A stretch of DNA of 64,000 bases from Shewanella sairae (GCF_023283535.1 NZ_JAKILT010000001.1:1-64000), one strand, 5' to 3'; shown: positions 36,909-47,061, counted from the first letter of the stretch. The notes: generated from the letters alone by a model not told the origin. Program-made: numbers and translations.

Positions 36909-38774
36909 ATGTTAGAAAAGATTCGCGAAGGCTCACAAGGCGTCATTGCTAAAAGCATCCTAATCCTTGTGATACTTTCTTTTGCATTTACGGGTGTAAG
37001 TAGTTATTTGGGTTCTTCAACTGAGGTTGCAGCTGCTACCGTAAATGGTGAAGAGATCAGCAACTCGGCTTTAGAGCAAGCATATCAAAACGAACGTAGT
37101 CGTTTAGAGCAGCAGTTGGGCGACATGTTCGCTACGCTATCAGCTGATGACAACTACATGCAAAGTGTTAAGCAGAGTGTATTAGAGCGACTTGTCGCTG
37201 ATAAATTACTCGACCAAAATGCTGCAGAATTAGGTCTTCGTGTTTCTGATGAACAGATCAAAGCAGCGATTATGACAGAACCAGCATTTCAAACTGATGG
37301 CGTATTTGATAACGATCGTTATCAAGCAATCTTGCGTCAATTAGGCTATCAAGCAAATTCGTTCCGCGACATGATGCGTACGGATATGACTCGTCGTCAG
37401 CTTGTTGCAACATTGGTAGGTTCTGAGTTTGTACTTCCTGGCGAAGCTAAGTATGTAGCAGAGCTTCAGGGGCAAACTCGTGATATCGATTATAAAGTTA
37501 TTGATGCGACGCCATTTTTGGCTGATATCAGCGTTACCGATGAACAGGTTAAGAATTACTACGATTCGAACCTAGCTCAGTTTGTTCGTCCAGAGGTTGT
37601 TAGCCTTAACTACATCGAGTTAAATGCGAATGACTTGGCAAAAGATGTTCAAGTAACAGATGCAGAAGCTCAAGCTTATTATGACGAACATAAAGCTAAC
37701 TACACACAAGCTGAAAAGCGTTTAGCTGCACATATCCTAGTTCAACTAGGGGATGATGAAGATGCTGCCAAAGCGAAAGCCGAAGCGATTTACAAACAGC
37801 TTCAAGACGGCGCTGACTTTGCTGAAGTTGCTAAAACAGAGTCTGAAGATACCTTCAGCGGCGAGCAAGGCGGTCAACTAGACTGGTTTGAAGCGGGTGT
37901 TATGGAGCCAGAATTCGATGCAGCATTATTTGCGTTGAATAAAGGTGACTATTCAAACGTAGTGAAGACTAACTTTGGCTACCACATTATCAAAGCATTA
38001 GACATTCAAGCAGGGGCTCAAGCGCCATTTGCTGATGTTAAAGAAAAGATTGTTGCTCAGCTTAAAGATAAACAAGCGGTTGATAAGTTCTACGAACTAC
38101 AGCAAGTGTTAGCGGATACGAGCTACGAAGTACCAGATACATTAGTTGATGCAGCGAAAGATCTTGGTGTTGAAGTTAAAACAACTCCTGAGTTTACTCG
38201 CACTAATCCGCCAGAATTGTTTAGCCAACCGGATCTATTGCAAGAAGCGTTCTCGTCTAATGTGCTGCTAGATGGTATGAACAGTGATGTATTGGAAGTT
38301 GCACCAAATCACGTTGTGGTTATTCGTGTTAACTCTCACAAAGCTGCTGGCACCATGGATCTAGCTGATGTGCGTAGCGCAATTGCTAATCGTCTAAAGC
38401 AAGAGCAAGCTAATGAAGCTGCACGTAAGCAAGCACAAGAAGTGATGACTGCAGTTGAGGCATCAGGTGACACTGCTGACTTTATTGCAGTTAATAAGCT
38501 TGCACGTTTTGCACAAGATGTTGACGGTGCGATTGTGAACAAAGCATTTGCGATGGCACAACCAACAGATAAGCCTTCAGTAGATACCGTTGCGCTTGCA
38601 AATGGTTACGCTGTTGTTGTGCTTAAGCAAGTGAATGCAGCTGAAGGTGTTGATACTAATCTATTAGATTCACTGACACAGCGTTTAAGCTCTCAGTACA
38701 GTGAAAATGACTACCGCGCTGTAATTGCTTCTCTAAAGGCTAAAGGTGAAGTCCTTTATCCTGCTGCAGAGTAG
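36909..38774 (+). CDS. ppiD: Periplasmic folding chaperone PpiD
   Basis: This 621-aa protein is anchored by one N-terminal helix (AKSILILVILSFAFTGVSSYL, about 15-35), with the rest in the periplasm near the Sec translocon. A SurA-like N-domain precedes one parvulin domain at about 270-365 (AEKRLAAHILVQLG to NFGYHIIKALD). Long helical segments follow. The start has GAGAAG upstream. Confidence 0.95.
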   Translation: MLEKIREGSQGVIAKSILILVILSFAFTGVSSYLGSSTEVAAATVNGEEISNSALEQAYQNERSRLEQQLGDMFATLSADDNYMQSVKQSVLERLVADKLLDQNAAELGLRVSDEQIKAAIMTEPAFQTDGVFDNDRYQAILRQLGYQANSFRDMMRTDMTRRQLVATLVGSEFVLPGEAKYVAELQGQTRDIDYKVIDATPFLADISVTDEQVKNYYDSNLAQFVRPEVVSLNYIELNANDLAKDVQVTDAEAQAYYDEHKANYTQAEKRLAAHILVQLGDDEDAAKAKAEAIYKQLQDGADFAEVAKTESEDTFSGEQGGQLDWFEAGVMEPEFDAALFALNKGDYSNVVKTNFGYHIIKALDIQAGAQAPFADVKEKIVAQLKDKQAVDKFYELQQVLADTSYEVPDTLVDAAKDLGVEVKTTPEFTRTNPPELFSQPDLLQEAFSSNVLLDGMNSDVLEVAPNHVVVIRVNSHKAAGTMDLADVRSAIANRLKQEQANEAARKQAQEVMTAVEASGDTADFIAVNKLARFAQDVDGAIVNKAFAMAQPTDKPSVDTVALANGYAVVVLKQVNAAEGVDTNLLDSLTQRLSSQYSENDYRAVIASLKAKGEVLYPAAE

Positions 38775-39085
38775 TAGTTAGCATTACGGCATAAGTAAGC
38801 ATATAGCCTCTAACGAGGTAGAAAAAACCGGCTAATATAGCCGGTTTTTTTATGTCTGAAATTTGACATGATTTAATCAGTTTCATGCTAAAGCATATAT
38901 AGGAACTCACTACTTACGGTAAGTACTGCGTAATGCCCCCAGTGGGGTAACCTCATGTCTGTTTTCATTTAGATAAGCCATGCGAAAGTAGTGCGACGTG
39001 CAGGGAGCTTTATCGAGGCAATAAAAAACGCCGCAATGAATGCGGCGTTTTATACTGAGTATGATTTAGCCAATGGCTAAATCAT
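38775..39085. other. Intergenic region between ppiD and fabV with two terminators
   Basis: Convergent 3' ends. It holds AAAAAACCGGCT / AGCCGGTTTTTTT (38822-38851) for ppiD and AAAAAACGCCGCA / TGCGGCGTTTTA (39023-39052) for fabV on the minus strand. Between them are a small CTTACGGTAAG palindrome and a CCCC/GGGG repeat, but no gene that I can support. Confidence 0.75.
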
Positions 39086-40288
39086 TTAGATTGAAACTAC
39101 GTCAAACTCAACGTGTGGATTAACGTCTGCTTCGTAATCAATACCTTCGACACCAAAGCCAAATAGCTTCAAGAACTCTTCTTTATACTCGCGGTAGTCA
39201 GTGAGCTCAGCTAGGTTGTCAGTGGTCACTTGCGGCCACATATCACGGCAATGCTGCTGGATCTCTTCACGAAGCTCCCAGTCATCTAAGCGTAGACGGT
39301 TTGAGTCATCAACGTCTGCCGCAGTGCCATCAGCTTTGAATAGGCGTTCATTGAACATGCGGCTAATCTGCTCGATACAGCCTTCATGTAGACCTGCTGC
39401 ACGCATCTTCTTAAATACCATGGCGATATAAAGTGGCATAACAGGAATTGCAGAACTTGCTTGAGTGACAACACTTTTAAGTACAGCTACGTTGGCGCTA
39501 CCGCCTGTTGCTGAAAGTTTTGCATCCAGTGCCTGCGCTGCACGGTCTAGATCCATTTTTGCTTTGCCAAGCGCACCGTGCCAGTAGATTGGCCAAGTTA
39601 ACTCAGTACCAATATAGCTGTAAGCGACAGTTTTGCAGTTGTCGCTTAATACGCCAGCTTCAGATAGTGCTTGCATCCAAAGCTCCCAATCTTCGCCGCC
39701 CATAACCGTTACTGTATCAGCAATTTCTTGCTCAGTTGCAGGTTCTACGCTCGCTTCGATAATGAGATCTTTATTGGTATCAACTGCCGTTGCAGTGTAA
39801 GTCTCGCCAATAGGCTTTAGTGACGAGCGAATAACTTCGCCGCTATCTGGCATTTTACGGACAGGAGACGCTAGAGAGTAGACCACCATATCAACTTGAC
39901 CTAAGTCTTGTTTGATAAGCTCAATCGCTTTTTGTTTGGCTTCGTGGCTAAACGCATCACAGTTGATGCTTTTTGAATATAGACCTTCAGCCTTAGCAAA
40001 CTTGTCAAAAGCCGCTGAATTGTACCAGCCTGCAGTACCTGGTTTAGTTTCAGTACTTGGCTTTTCAAAAAACACACCTAACGTGGCGGCATCGCTACCA
40101 AAAGCTGCGGTGATGCGTGAAGAAAGACCGTATCCGCTTGAAGAGCCAACAACTAAGACTTTCTTTGGGCCATTAGCAATCTTGCCTTTAGCTTTAGTAA
40201 AGTTAATTTGCTCAAGAACGTTAGCTTCACAGCCAACAGGATGGGTCGTAGTACAAATAAAACCACGGATTCTAGGTTTGATGATCAT
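39086..40288 (-). CDS. fabV: Enoyl-ACP reductase FabV
   Basis: This 400-aa NAD(P)H-dependent reductase does the last step of fatty-acid elongation. It shows the FabV N-terminus [20 protein letters not shown], the nucleotide loop [14 protein letters not shown] (about residue 45), the Tyr-X8-Lys catalytic pair in [10 protein letters not shown] (about 235-244), and a C-terminal extension beyond the SDR core. FabV is much longer than FabI (about 260) and is known to resist triclosan. It stands beside sapF, where E. coli has fabI. Confidence 0.96.
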   Translation of the reverse strand: MIIKPRIRGFICTTTHPVGCEANVLEQINFTKAKGKIANGPKKVLVVGSSSGYGLSSRITAAFGSDAATLGVFFEKPSTETKPGTAGWYNSAAFDKFAKAEGLYSKSINCDAFSHEAKQKAIELIKQDLGQVDMVVYSLASPVRKMPDSGEVIRSSLKPIGETYTATAVDTNKDLIIEASVEPATEQEIADTVTVMGGEDWELWMQALSEAGVLSDNCKTVAYSYIGTELTWPIYWHGALGKAKMDLDRAAQALDAKLSATGGSANVAVLKSVVTQASSAIPVMPLYIAMVFKKMRAAGLHEGCIEQISRMFNERLFKADGTAADVDDSNRLRLDDWELREEIQQHCRDMWPQVTTDNLAELTDYREYKEEFLKLFGFGVEGIDYEADVNPHVEFDVVSI

Positions 40289-40466
40289 ATTTTTTGATTC
40301 TCTTAAAAAATTGTCTCTAGGATAATTAAACCGACATCAAATGGCACTTTTTTTTATGAAAAAACGGCCTTTTTATCAGTGGTTGGAGCAGTTTAGCTAT
40401 TTTTGCAAAAGCAGGTTTTTACCATTTTTAACTGCAACTGACTTATCGTGCACAGATTAATCCAGT

Positions 40467-41252
40467 TTATTTTTTTCGAGTAAATAAGCTTTGCTCTTGG
40501 ATTAATCGCTGAGTGTATTCGTGTTGCGGTGCGTTAAATAGTTGCTCTGTAGTGGCTTTCTCTACCATAACCCCTTTTTTCAACACCATAATTTTGTCAC
40601 TGACATGGCGAATGATATTCATATTATGCGATACGAAAATATAAGACAGCCCCATCTCTTGCTGCAATTCGAGTAGCAAGTTGAGGATTTGTGAGCGTAC
40701 AGAGAGGTCTAGTGCTGTCAGGGCTTCATCGGCAATAATGATTTTAGGGTCCAGCATCAATGCGCGGGCAACGGCCACACGTTGTTTTTGCCCTTCAGAA
40801 ATCATGTGTGGATAAAACTCAACATGCTCAGGCAACAAGCCGACCTTTCTTAGCTTATCAATAACTTGTGTTTTACGCTCATGGCTGTCCAAGTCGGTAT
40901 TAAATTTAAGTGGCTCATCTAAAAGCTCACCAATGGTGAGTCTTGGATTCAGCGAAGTATTAGGATCTTGGAAAATCATTCGGATCATACGACAGCGTTG
41001 CTTTAAATCTTGTTTTTCAAGCGCTTCTCCTTCAAAGAAGATCTCGCCGCCACTACGCATCTCTGCGCCAACTAAAATACGGGCGATGGTACTTTTACCT
41101 GAACCTGCCTCACCAACAATAGCTAAGGTTTCGCCTTGATTGAGTTCAAATGAAACTGGCGATAAAGCATGGTTATATTGACGTTTAAAACGTTTATAAC
41201 CTGCATAGTAGCTTTTGCTTAAATCGGTAACCTTAAGAAGGGGTGTCGTCAT
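40467..41252 (-). CDS. sapF: SapF, ATPase of the Sap ABC transporter
   Basis: This 261-aa ABC ATPase has Walker A GEAGSGKST, signature ISEGQKQRVAVARAL, and Walker B KIIIADEALTALD. The start MTTPLLKVTDLSKSY at 41252 lies 20 nt inside the end of sapD, giving a coupled overlap; a longer frame upstream encodes an unlike extension. It pairs with SapD under the SapBC channel. Sap has been linked to antimicrobial peptide resistance, potassium uptake and, in E. coli, putrescine export. Confidence 0.92.
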   Translation of the reverse strand: MTTPLLKVTDLSKSYYAGYKRFKRQYNHALSPVSFELNQGETLAIVGEAGSGKSTIARILVGAEMRSGGEIFFEGEALEKQDLKQRCRMIRMIFQDPNTSLNPRLTIGELLDEPLKFNTDLDSHERKTQVIDKLRKVGLLPEHVEFYPHMISEGQKQRVAVARALMLDPKIIIADEALTALDLSVRSQILNLLLELQQEMGLSYIFVSHNMNIIRHVSDKIMVLKKGVMVEKATTEQLFNAPQHEYTQRLIQEQSLFTRKK

Positions 41253-42240
41253 TACATGGCTCGCTGTTATAAGGAAAATGACAAGCAAAATAGCGGTCTT
41301 TTTGGTGGCAAAGACTTGGCTTGCTGACGCAACGTTTCTGCGCTTGAGGGCAGCGGGGGCCCAAACGGCAACCAATCGGCAGATGCTGTAATGCAGGCGA
41401 CGAGCCTGGCAGAGTTTGCATCATAGATTTATGGGCTAAACCGCCAGAGTAGTCAGGCATATTATCGAGCAAAGCTTTGGTGTAAGGATGAAAAGGTTGC
41501 TCTAGCACTTCAGCCGTAGGACCTGACTCCATCACTTGTCCACAATAAAGTACGGTCAGCTGATCGCACCAGCCAGATAGTGTATCGAGTTCATGACTAA
41601 TCAATAAAATGGATACGCTATGCAGTTGGTTTAGTTTGCTAAGTAATCTAAATATTTGTGCCTGCGTACTTAGCTCCATTGAGTCGGTTGGCTCATCGGC
41701 AATCAGCAGTCTTGGTTGATTGGCAATGGCCATGGCGATCATGACTTTTTGGCATTCACCAGCAGACAGCTCCCATGCATAGCTACTCATCACTTCTTCG
41801 GTATTTTTAATACCGACTTTGTGTAGCCATTTTTGTGCAACGGCTTTACGGGCTTTATTTCGTCGCCAAAATGACGTTTTCTTGTCTTGAGGCATTGCCT
41901 CAATCAACTGGCTACCGACAGTAATAGCAGGGTCTAGGCTACCCATAGGATCTTGGAATATGACTGCAATTTCACTACCCATTAAATTACGGCGCTGTTT
42001 AGCAGACATGTCCATCAGGTTTTGGCCATCCCACATCATACGGTCAGCGGTTATGGTCCAGTTATGCCCTGGTACACCAAGAATAGCGCGTGCGAGTAAG
42101 GTGCGGCCGGAACCAGATTCACCCACAAGGCCATGAAGCTCACCTGGGTTAATCATCAAGCTCACACGTTCAAGGGCTTTTACTCGTCCTTGTGGAGTGT
42201 CGAGTTCAATGGTGAGGTTACGAATATCGAGTAAAGGCAT
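41233..42240 (-). CDS. sapD: SapD, ATPase of the Sap ABC transporter
   Basis: This 335-aa ABC protein has the oligopeptide-transporter C-terminal cysteine region (CRLGPRCPQAQKRC). The P-loop reads GESGSGRTLLARA: the invariant Walker A lysine is replaced by arginine (codon CGC). The signature is LSAGECQKV rather than LSGGQ, which from memory is LTDGECQKV in E. coli SapD, and the Walker B is RLLIADEPTDSME. The altered P-loop suggests weak or no ATP hydrolysis at this site, with SapF as the active partner. It begins 4 nt after sapC. Confidence 0.93.
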   Translation of the reverse strand: MPLLDIRNLTIELDTPQGRVKALERVSLMINPGELHGLVGESGSGRTLLARAILGVPGHNWTITADRMMWDGQNLMDMSAKQRRNLMGSEIAVIFQDPMGSLDPAITVGSQLIEAMPQDKKTSFWRRNKARKAVAQKWLHKVGIKNTEEVMSSYAWELSAGECQKVMIAMAIANQPRLLIADEPTDSMELSTQAQIFRLLSKLNQLHSVSILLISHELDTLSGWCDQLTVLYCGQVMESGPTAEVLEQPFHPYTKALLDNMPDYSGGLAHKSMMQTLPGSSPALQHLPIGCRLGPRCPQAQKRCVSKPSLCHQKDRYFACHFPYNSEPCNDDTPS

Positions 42241-42244
42241 AATA

Positions 42245-43135
42245 TTAATTTCTGATGGGCGATAACGCCGATCTCAAACCGTCGCCAACTAAATTAATAG
42301 CTAAAACGCTGCATAAAATGGCAACCCCTGGAATAGTCACGGTCCAAGGTGCGGTCAATAAGTTATCGAGTCCTTGCGACACCATCGCCCCCCATTCTGG
42401 TGAGGGGGCTTGTGCGCCAAGGTTTAAAAAGCCTAATGCGGCAATGTCGAGAATAGCTGCTGAAATAGCGAGTGTGGTTTGAATGATCACGGTTTCCCAC
42501 ACGTTAGGCATAATGACATACCAAAAGACCTGAATCGAATTAGCACCGTCAAGCTTAGCGGCGGTGACATAATCCTTTTGCAGTTCTTCATGCACCGCTT
42601 GGTGAATAGCTCTTACAAATTGCGGCGTTAATGCAATACCCACAGCCCAAAAAACGTTATCTAAGCCGGGACCCATAATGGCGACGACCAGTATTGCCAG
42701 TAATAAAGATGGGATAGACAGTAAAGCGTCTAGTAAGTGGCTCAAAATAGAGGATTTAAGTCCCTTCATCATGCCTGATATAGAGCCAATTACAAACCCG
42801 ACTACCAAAGAGGCTAATACGATAGCAAGTGCCATACCGAAAGTAAGATGGGCGCCGTGTAGTAAACGACTAAAAATATCTCGACCTAAATCATCAGTAC
42901 CAAGAAAGTGTTCAACTGTGCCACTTGCGTCCCAAGAAGGTGGTAACAATAATGCCAAAGGGTCTTGCTGCTCTGGTGAAAATGGCGCAATCCAAGGACC
43001 AAATACTGCCAAGGTAAGTAAACAGAACACAGCCCAAAGCCCCATTAATGCAAAAGGGTTATCGGCAAATGCCTGCCAAACTTTTTGCATGGGCGAAGGG
43101 ATATGATCTTCTTGGTAGATTCTAATTCGCGGCAT
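42245..43135 (-). CDS. sapC: SapC, permease of the Sap ABC transporter
   Basis: This 296-aa inner-membrane permease has an N-terminal helix (FALMGLWAVFCLLTLAVFG), a periplasmic loop with HFLGTDDLGRDIFSRLLHGA, the typical DppC/OppC entry, and five further helices. The EAA-type coupling loop is near QKDYVTAAKLDGANSIQVFW. It overlaps sapB by 14 nt. Confidence 0.93.
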   Translation of the reverse strand: MPRIRIYQEDHIPSPMQKVWQAFADNPFALMGLWAVFCLLTLAVFGPWIAPFSPEQQDPLALLLPPSWDASGTVEHFLGTDDLGRDIFSRLLHGAHLTFGMALAIVLASLVVGFVIGSISGMMKGLKSSILSHLLDALLSIPSLLLAILVVAIMGPGLDNVFWAVGIALTPQFVRAIHQAVHEELQKDYVTAAKLDGANSIQVFWYVIMPNVWETVIIQTTLAISAAILDIAALGFLNLGAQAPSPEWGAMVSQGLDNLLTAPWTVTIPGVAILCSVLAINLVGDGLRSALSPIRN

Positions 43136-44153
43136 AAATTTCTTTCCTACTTAGTGGATTATAGGCGGTATGCAGCACTTCAATTAAAATACTGAAGAAG
43201 ATGATAATCATTGCGACCCCTAAAACGCCACCTTGGATCACCGTGTAATCTCGTTGATAAATGCCAGATACCAGCCAGCTGCCCACTCCTTGGCGTGAGA
43301 AGATGACTTCCACTATCATGGCGTAACTGGCAAATGTACCAAGCATTAGCCCCATATTTTTCAAGACAGGGATCAAGGCATTTGGCAGTGCATGGCGCAG
43401 TACAATGGTGCCTGTATGCAAGCCACGCGCTTCAGCGGCTTTAATATAGGGCTGCTCCATAATCGTTAACATTGCCGAGCGGGTAATACGCACTACTACG
43501 GTAAAGGGCAATACCGCTAAGGTGATTGATGGCAAAATGATGTGAAACACGGCATCTTTAAAAGCTGATACACGGTAAACAGAATCCCAAAGCAAGGTAT
43601 CGATAAGCATAAACCCAGTTACAGGTGGGATTTCATAGAGCAAATTGATTCTGCCTGAAACAGGTAACCAACCTAGCTCGACACCAAACCAGAGTGATAG
43701 CGTTAAACCAAGCCAAAAGACCGGAATCGAGTAACCGGTTAAGGTTATTGCCATAATGCTATGCTGGGTGACTTTATTTTTACTTAATGAAGCCAACACT
43801 CCTAATGGCACACCCAATAATACCGCGATAAGACCAGCAACAATGGCTAACTCAAAAGAGGCGGGTAATGCTTGCGTTAGTTCTTCAATGACTGGGCGTT
43901 GTGAGGTAACCGATAAGCCTAAATCTCCGCCTAAACGGGTTTGAGCATAAGCGATAAACTGCTGTAGCTGATTACCGTTTAGTTGGTAATTATCAGTAAT
44001 ATTTTGCAGTTGTGTTGAGGTAGGTGCCGCTATCCCTGACAGCGCATAAGGTCTTTCGACAGGGAAATGCCCTGTAGTGATAAATAGCACAGTAATCAAT
44101 GCGATGGTTGTAGCTATAAATAGGTTTAAGCGACGAACTAAATAGCGACCCAT
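43122..44153 (-). CDS. sapB: SapB, permease of the Sap ABC transporter
   Basis: This 343-aa permease of the DppB/OppB type begins MGRYLVRRLNLFIATTIALI. The coupling loop is YIKAAEARGLHTGTIVLRHALPNALIPV. Its ATG overlaps the sapA stop by one base (TAATG), a sign of translational coupling. Confidence 0.93.
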   Translation of the reverse strand: MGRYLVRRLNLFIATTIALITVLFITTGHFPVERPYALSGIAAPTSTQLQNITDNYQLNGNQLQQFIAYAQTRLGGDLGLSVTSQRPVIEELTQALPASFELAIVAGLIAVLLGVPLGVLASLSKNKVTQHSIMAITLTGYSIPVFWLGLTLSLWFGVELGWLPVSGRINLLYEIPPVTGFMLIDTLLWDSVYRVSAFKDAVFHIILPSITLAVLPFTVVVRITRSAMLTIMEQPYIKAAEARGLHTGTIVLRHALPNALIPVLKNMGLMLGTFASYAMIVEVIFSRQGVGSWLVSGIYQRDYTVIQGGVLGVAMIIIFFSILIEVLHTAYNPLSRKEIYAAN

Positions 44154-45781
44154 TACAAATCTCCTTCAGGCGCTATCGTCTTAGCATTTTCAAATGAAAT
44201 CCCGCCAAACGGGGTGAGTTGAGTTTGTTTCACATTTTTACTTTTAAACGTTAGCTGAGTGGCATGGGCAAAAGTCATCATTGGCACATGTTCGTTAAAT
44301 AAAGCTTCCGCCTGTTGATAAAGGATTTTTCGCGCCGGTTCAGATGTTGTGGCTTTAGCCTGCGCTAAAATGTTATCCATTTCGGCATTACACCATTGTG
44401 AGCGGTTGCTCGATGAGTCGAGGGAGGCGCAGCTCATAATAGGCGAGAAGAAATTATCAGGGTCGCTATTATCTGCGTTCCAGCCAATCAATACCGAGTC
44501 GTAGTCATTATTGTTTAACTTTTGGTTAAATACGCTCCAGTCAAAGGTGACAATATTGACTTTCACGCCGATATTGGCCAAATCTGCTTGGATTAACTCT
44601 GCCGTTTTAAGCGCGTTAGGATTATAGATCCGGGCAACGGGCATAGCCCAAATGTCGATGCTTAAATCTTTTACGCCTGCATCTGCAAGTAAAGCGCGGG
44701 ATTCTTCAGGGTTATACTGGTAGCTACTTTTGTTGTAATGATAAGCCCAAGATTGTGGTGGCAACATTCCGGTCGCCTTGATAGCGGTTTCTTGATAAAC
44801 CGCACGCAGAATATTTTGTTTATCAACAGCGTAAGCTAATGCTTGGCGTACACGTACATCATCAAAAGGTTTCTTTTGGGTGTTAAATGCCCAAAATGCC
44901 ACATTAAACCCAAGCTGAGTATCCAGTTCAAGATTCGGGTGCAGCTTAATGACGGGGAGTTCACCGGCTTTAGGCAGCGCAGAAACACTGCAGTCGCCGG
45001 TGATTAACTTAGTTAATCTGGCACTGCTTTGTGGGGTGATATTAAACACTAGCTGTTCAAATTCCGGCAGGGTACGCCAGAAGTTGTCGTTTCTATGGTA
45101 GCGAATAAATTCATTTTTAACGTAATTCACCAGCTTAAACGGTCCGGTACCAATAGGCATTCTATCGAGTTGCTCAGGTTTGCCTTGAATTAACAATGAA
45201 TCGGCATACTCTTTAGACAAAATGACCGAAAAGCCCGTGGCCAAATTAGCTAAAAATGATGCATCGGTTTGGCTCAAATGAAAGACAACTTCGTCGTCAC
45301 TGACTTTTTCAATGCTGTCTACCTGTTGCTTGAATCCGATGCTTTGAAAGAACGGATAGCCGGTTTTAGAAATATCGTGATACGGGTTAGCGCTGTTAAT
45401 AATGCGATTAAAGGAGAAAATTACATCGTCAGCATTAAATTTACGCGTTGGGGTAAACCAGTCAGTTTGATGAAACTGCACACCAGGGCGCAGTTTAAAG
45501 CGGTAGCTTAAGCCATCATCACTGGTTTGCCATGAGGTGGCTAGTGCAGGCACTATGTCACCGGTTCTAGGATCGTAATCGACCAAACTGTCGTATAACT
45601 GCTGCGACGTGGCGTCAATGGTAGTACCAGAGGTCACCAATTGCGGATTAAAAGTCTCAGGGTTTCCCTCTGAGCAATAGACTAAGCCAGTGGGAACTTG
45701 CTGGGGGCCACAGGCGGTGAGTAACAAGTTAATCGCAGAGATCCCAGTGATCAACTTAATTCTCTTTAACAGCAGTTTCAT
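44153..45781 (-). CDS. sapA: SapA, solute-binding lipoprotein of the Sap transporter
   Basis: This 542-aa family-5 solute-binding protein has signal MKLLLKRIKLITGISAI, lipobox LLTAC and then peptide-binding features such as PALATSWQTSDDGLSYRFKLRPGV and VRQALAYAVDKQNILRAVYQ. A lipid anchor would hold it at the periplasmic face. First gene of sapABCDF. The 64-nt gap from pspF leaves it possibly transcribed with pspF. Confidence 0.93.
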   Translation of the reverse strand: MKLLLKRIKLITGISAINLLLTACGPQQVPTGLVYCSEGNPETFNPQLVTSGTTIDATSQQLYDSLVDYDPRTGDIVPALATSWQTSDDGLSYRFKLRPGVQFHQTDWFTPTRKFNADDVIFSFNRIINSANPYHDISKTGYPFFQSIGFKQQVDSIEKVSDDEVVFHLSQTDASFLANLATGFSVILSKEYADSLLIQGKPEQLDRMPIGTGPFKLVNYVKNEFIRYHRNDNFWRTLPEFEQLVFNITPQSSARLTKLITGDCSVSALPKAGELPVIKLHPNLELDTQLGFNVAFWAFNTQKKPFDDVRVRQALAYAVDKQNILRAVYQETAIKATGMLPPQSWAYHYNKSSYQYNPEESRALLADAGVKDLSIDIWAMPVARIYNPNALKTAELIQADLANIGVKVNIVTFDWSVFNQKLNNNDYDSVLIGWNADNSDPDNFFSPIMSCASLDSSSNRSQWCNAEMDNILAQAKATTSEPARKILYQQAEALFNEHVPMMTFAHATQLTFKSKNVKQTQLTPFGGISFENAKTIAPEGDL

Positions 45782-45845
45782 TTAACAATCATTTTTGAGC
45801 TGAACGTTAATAGCTATTTTAACAGTGCCCGCTAGCTAACAGCAA

Positions 45846-46943
45846 TTATTTATCCAGTAAGTTGTATTTCTTTAAAATCCCGCGCAGTTGGTGATAGCTT
45901 AATCCAAGCTGTTCAGCGGTTTTCTTTTGGTTAAATTGTCCCGCTTCCAATGCTTGTTTTAGAATTTGCACTTCGCTCTGTTCACAATGGGTTTTAAAGT
46001 CGATTGGGAAACTAATGCTATTTGCTGCTGGGCTAGCTGGGGCTGCTTCGACAGAATTTAATTCGACTTCATCTGGAAGTGTGGGTATGTCTGCAGCTGT
46101 GTTTTGCTGGCGCTCTTTGGTTTTTACTCGCTTTGTGGGGCGGTACGGTGAGTCAAACGGATCGATAATGATTTGCTCTATAGCAGTATGGGTATCTGCA
46201 TTACGGTATACACTGCGTTCAACCACGTTTTTCAATTCACGAATATTGCCTGGCCAATGGTAGTCCATAAGCTGCTGGGTTGCACTGCTACTAAAACCCT
46301 CAAACAGTTCCAGCTTTAATTGTCTTGCCATACCGACAGCAAAGTATTCAGCGAGCGACATAATATCTTCAGCGCGATGCCTTAAAGGCGGTAAGGTAAT
46401 TACATCAAAGGCTAATCTATCAAGTAGATCGGCTCTAAATTCACCGGCTTCGGCCAATGTTGGTAAGTCCTCATTAGCAGCGCAGATAAGGCGAACATCG
46501 GTTTGCACGGTTTTGCTACCACCGACACGCTCAAACTCACCATACTCAATAACCCGTAATAGCTTTTCTTGAATAAGCCCAGAAGTATTGGCTAGTTCAT
46601 CTAGAAACAAGGTACCACCGTCGGCACGTTCAAAACGGCCTTGGTGCTTTTTGCTGGCGCCAGTAAATGCACCTGCATCATGACCAAAGAGTTCGCTTTC
46701 AAGCAGATTTTCACTTAATGACGAGCAGTTAAGCTTGATAAAGCTTTGATCCCATCGCTTTGATAAGTAATGTAAACGTTCAGCGATAAGTTCTTTACCT
46801 GTGCCGCGCTCACCAATAATGAGCACGGGCTTAGATAAAGGTGCCACTTGGGAAATATGCTCAAGGACTTCCAGTAAAGCATTGGACTGTCCAATAAGGT
46901 TATCTTGTTGAAATTGCTTTCTCACAGTTATTTGGTCTTTCAC
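45846..46943 (-). CDS. pspF: PspF, sigma-54 enhancer-binding activator of psp
   Basis: This 365-aa AAA+ activator lacks an N-terminal sensory domain, as PspF does. It shows Walker A GERGTGKELIAERLHYL (about residue 43), the sigma-54 contact loop GAFTGA (about 92), Walker B GGTLFLDELAN and a Fis-type HTH at the end (KTAEQLGLSYHQLRGILKKY). PspA inhibits it until membrane stress occurs. It is about 40 aa longer than E. coli PspF because of a linker at about 270-320. It is divergent from pspA. Confidence 0.94.
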   Translation of the reverse strand: MKDQITVRKQFQQDNLIGQSNALLEVLEHISQVAPLSKPVLIIGERGTGKELIAERLHYLSKRWDQSFIKLNCSSLSENLLESELFGHDAGAFTGASKKHQGRFERADGGTLFLDELANTSGLIQEKLLRVIEYGEFERVGGSKTVQTDVRLICAANEDLPTLAEAGEFRADLLDRLAFDVITLPPLRHRAEDIMSLAEYFAVGMARQLKLELFEGFSSSATQQLMDYHWPGNIRELKNVVERSVYRNADTHTAIEQIIIDPFDSPYRPTKRVKTKERQQNTAADIPTLPDEVELNSVEAAPASPAANSISFPIDFKTHCEQSEVQILKQALEAGQFNQKKTAEQLGLSYHQLRGILKKYNLLDK

Positions 46944-47000
46944 GCTAATAAGTGGTGAAAATAATAATATGATGCACAGTCTATAAATGAAAGTAAAAGT

Positions 47001-47013
47001 TAATAAATTGTTT
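47001..47013. promoter_or_regulatory. Possible IHF site in the psp control region
   Basis: TAATAAATTGTTT matches YAA-N4-TTGATW with one mismatch, about 30-45 bp upstream of the sigma-54 promoter. IHF bends this region in E. coli. Confidence 0.3.
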
Positions 47014-47044
47014 AAGTTGCTGTATTATAGGTGAAAATGAAAGT

Positions 47045-47061
47045 TGGCACAGAAAGTGGAT
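47045..47061 (+). promoter_or_regulatory. Sigma-54 promoter of pspABC
   Basis: TGGCAC-AGAAA-GTGGAT: the -24 box is perfect, and GG/GG are 10 bp apart as in -24/-12 promoters (the -12 dinucleotide is not GC, as also in E. coli pspA). pspF lies divergently beside it. Confidence 0.65.

Noticed and set aside
38880..39020. Small RNA between the ppiD and fabV terminators
   Set aside because: Only short palindromes are seen, with no promoter or separate terminator.
41253..41375. A longer start for sapF adding 41 residues
   Set aside because: The extension is sapD sequence read in another frame and lies before the conserved MTTPLLKVTDLS start.
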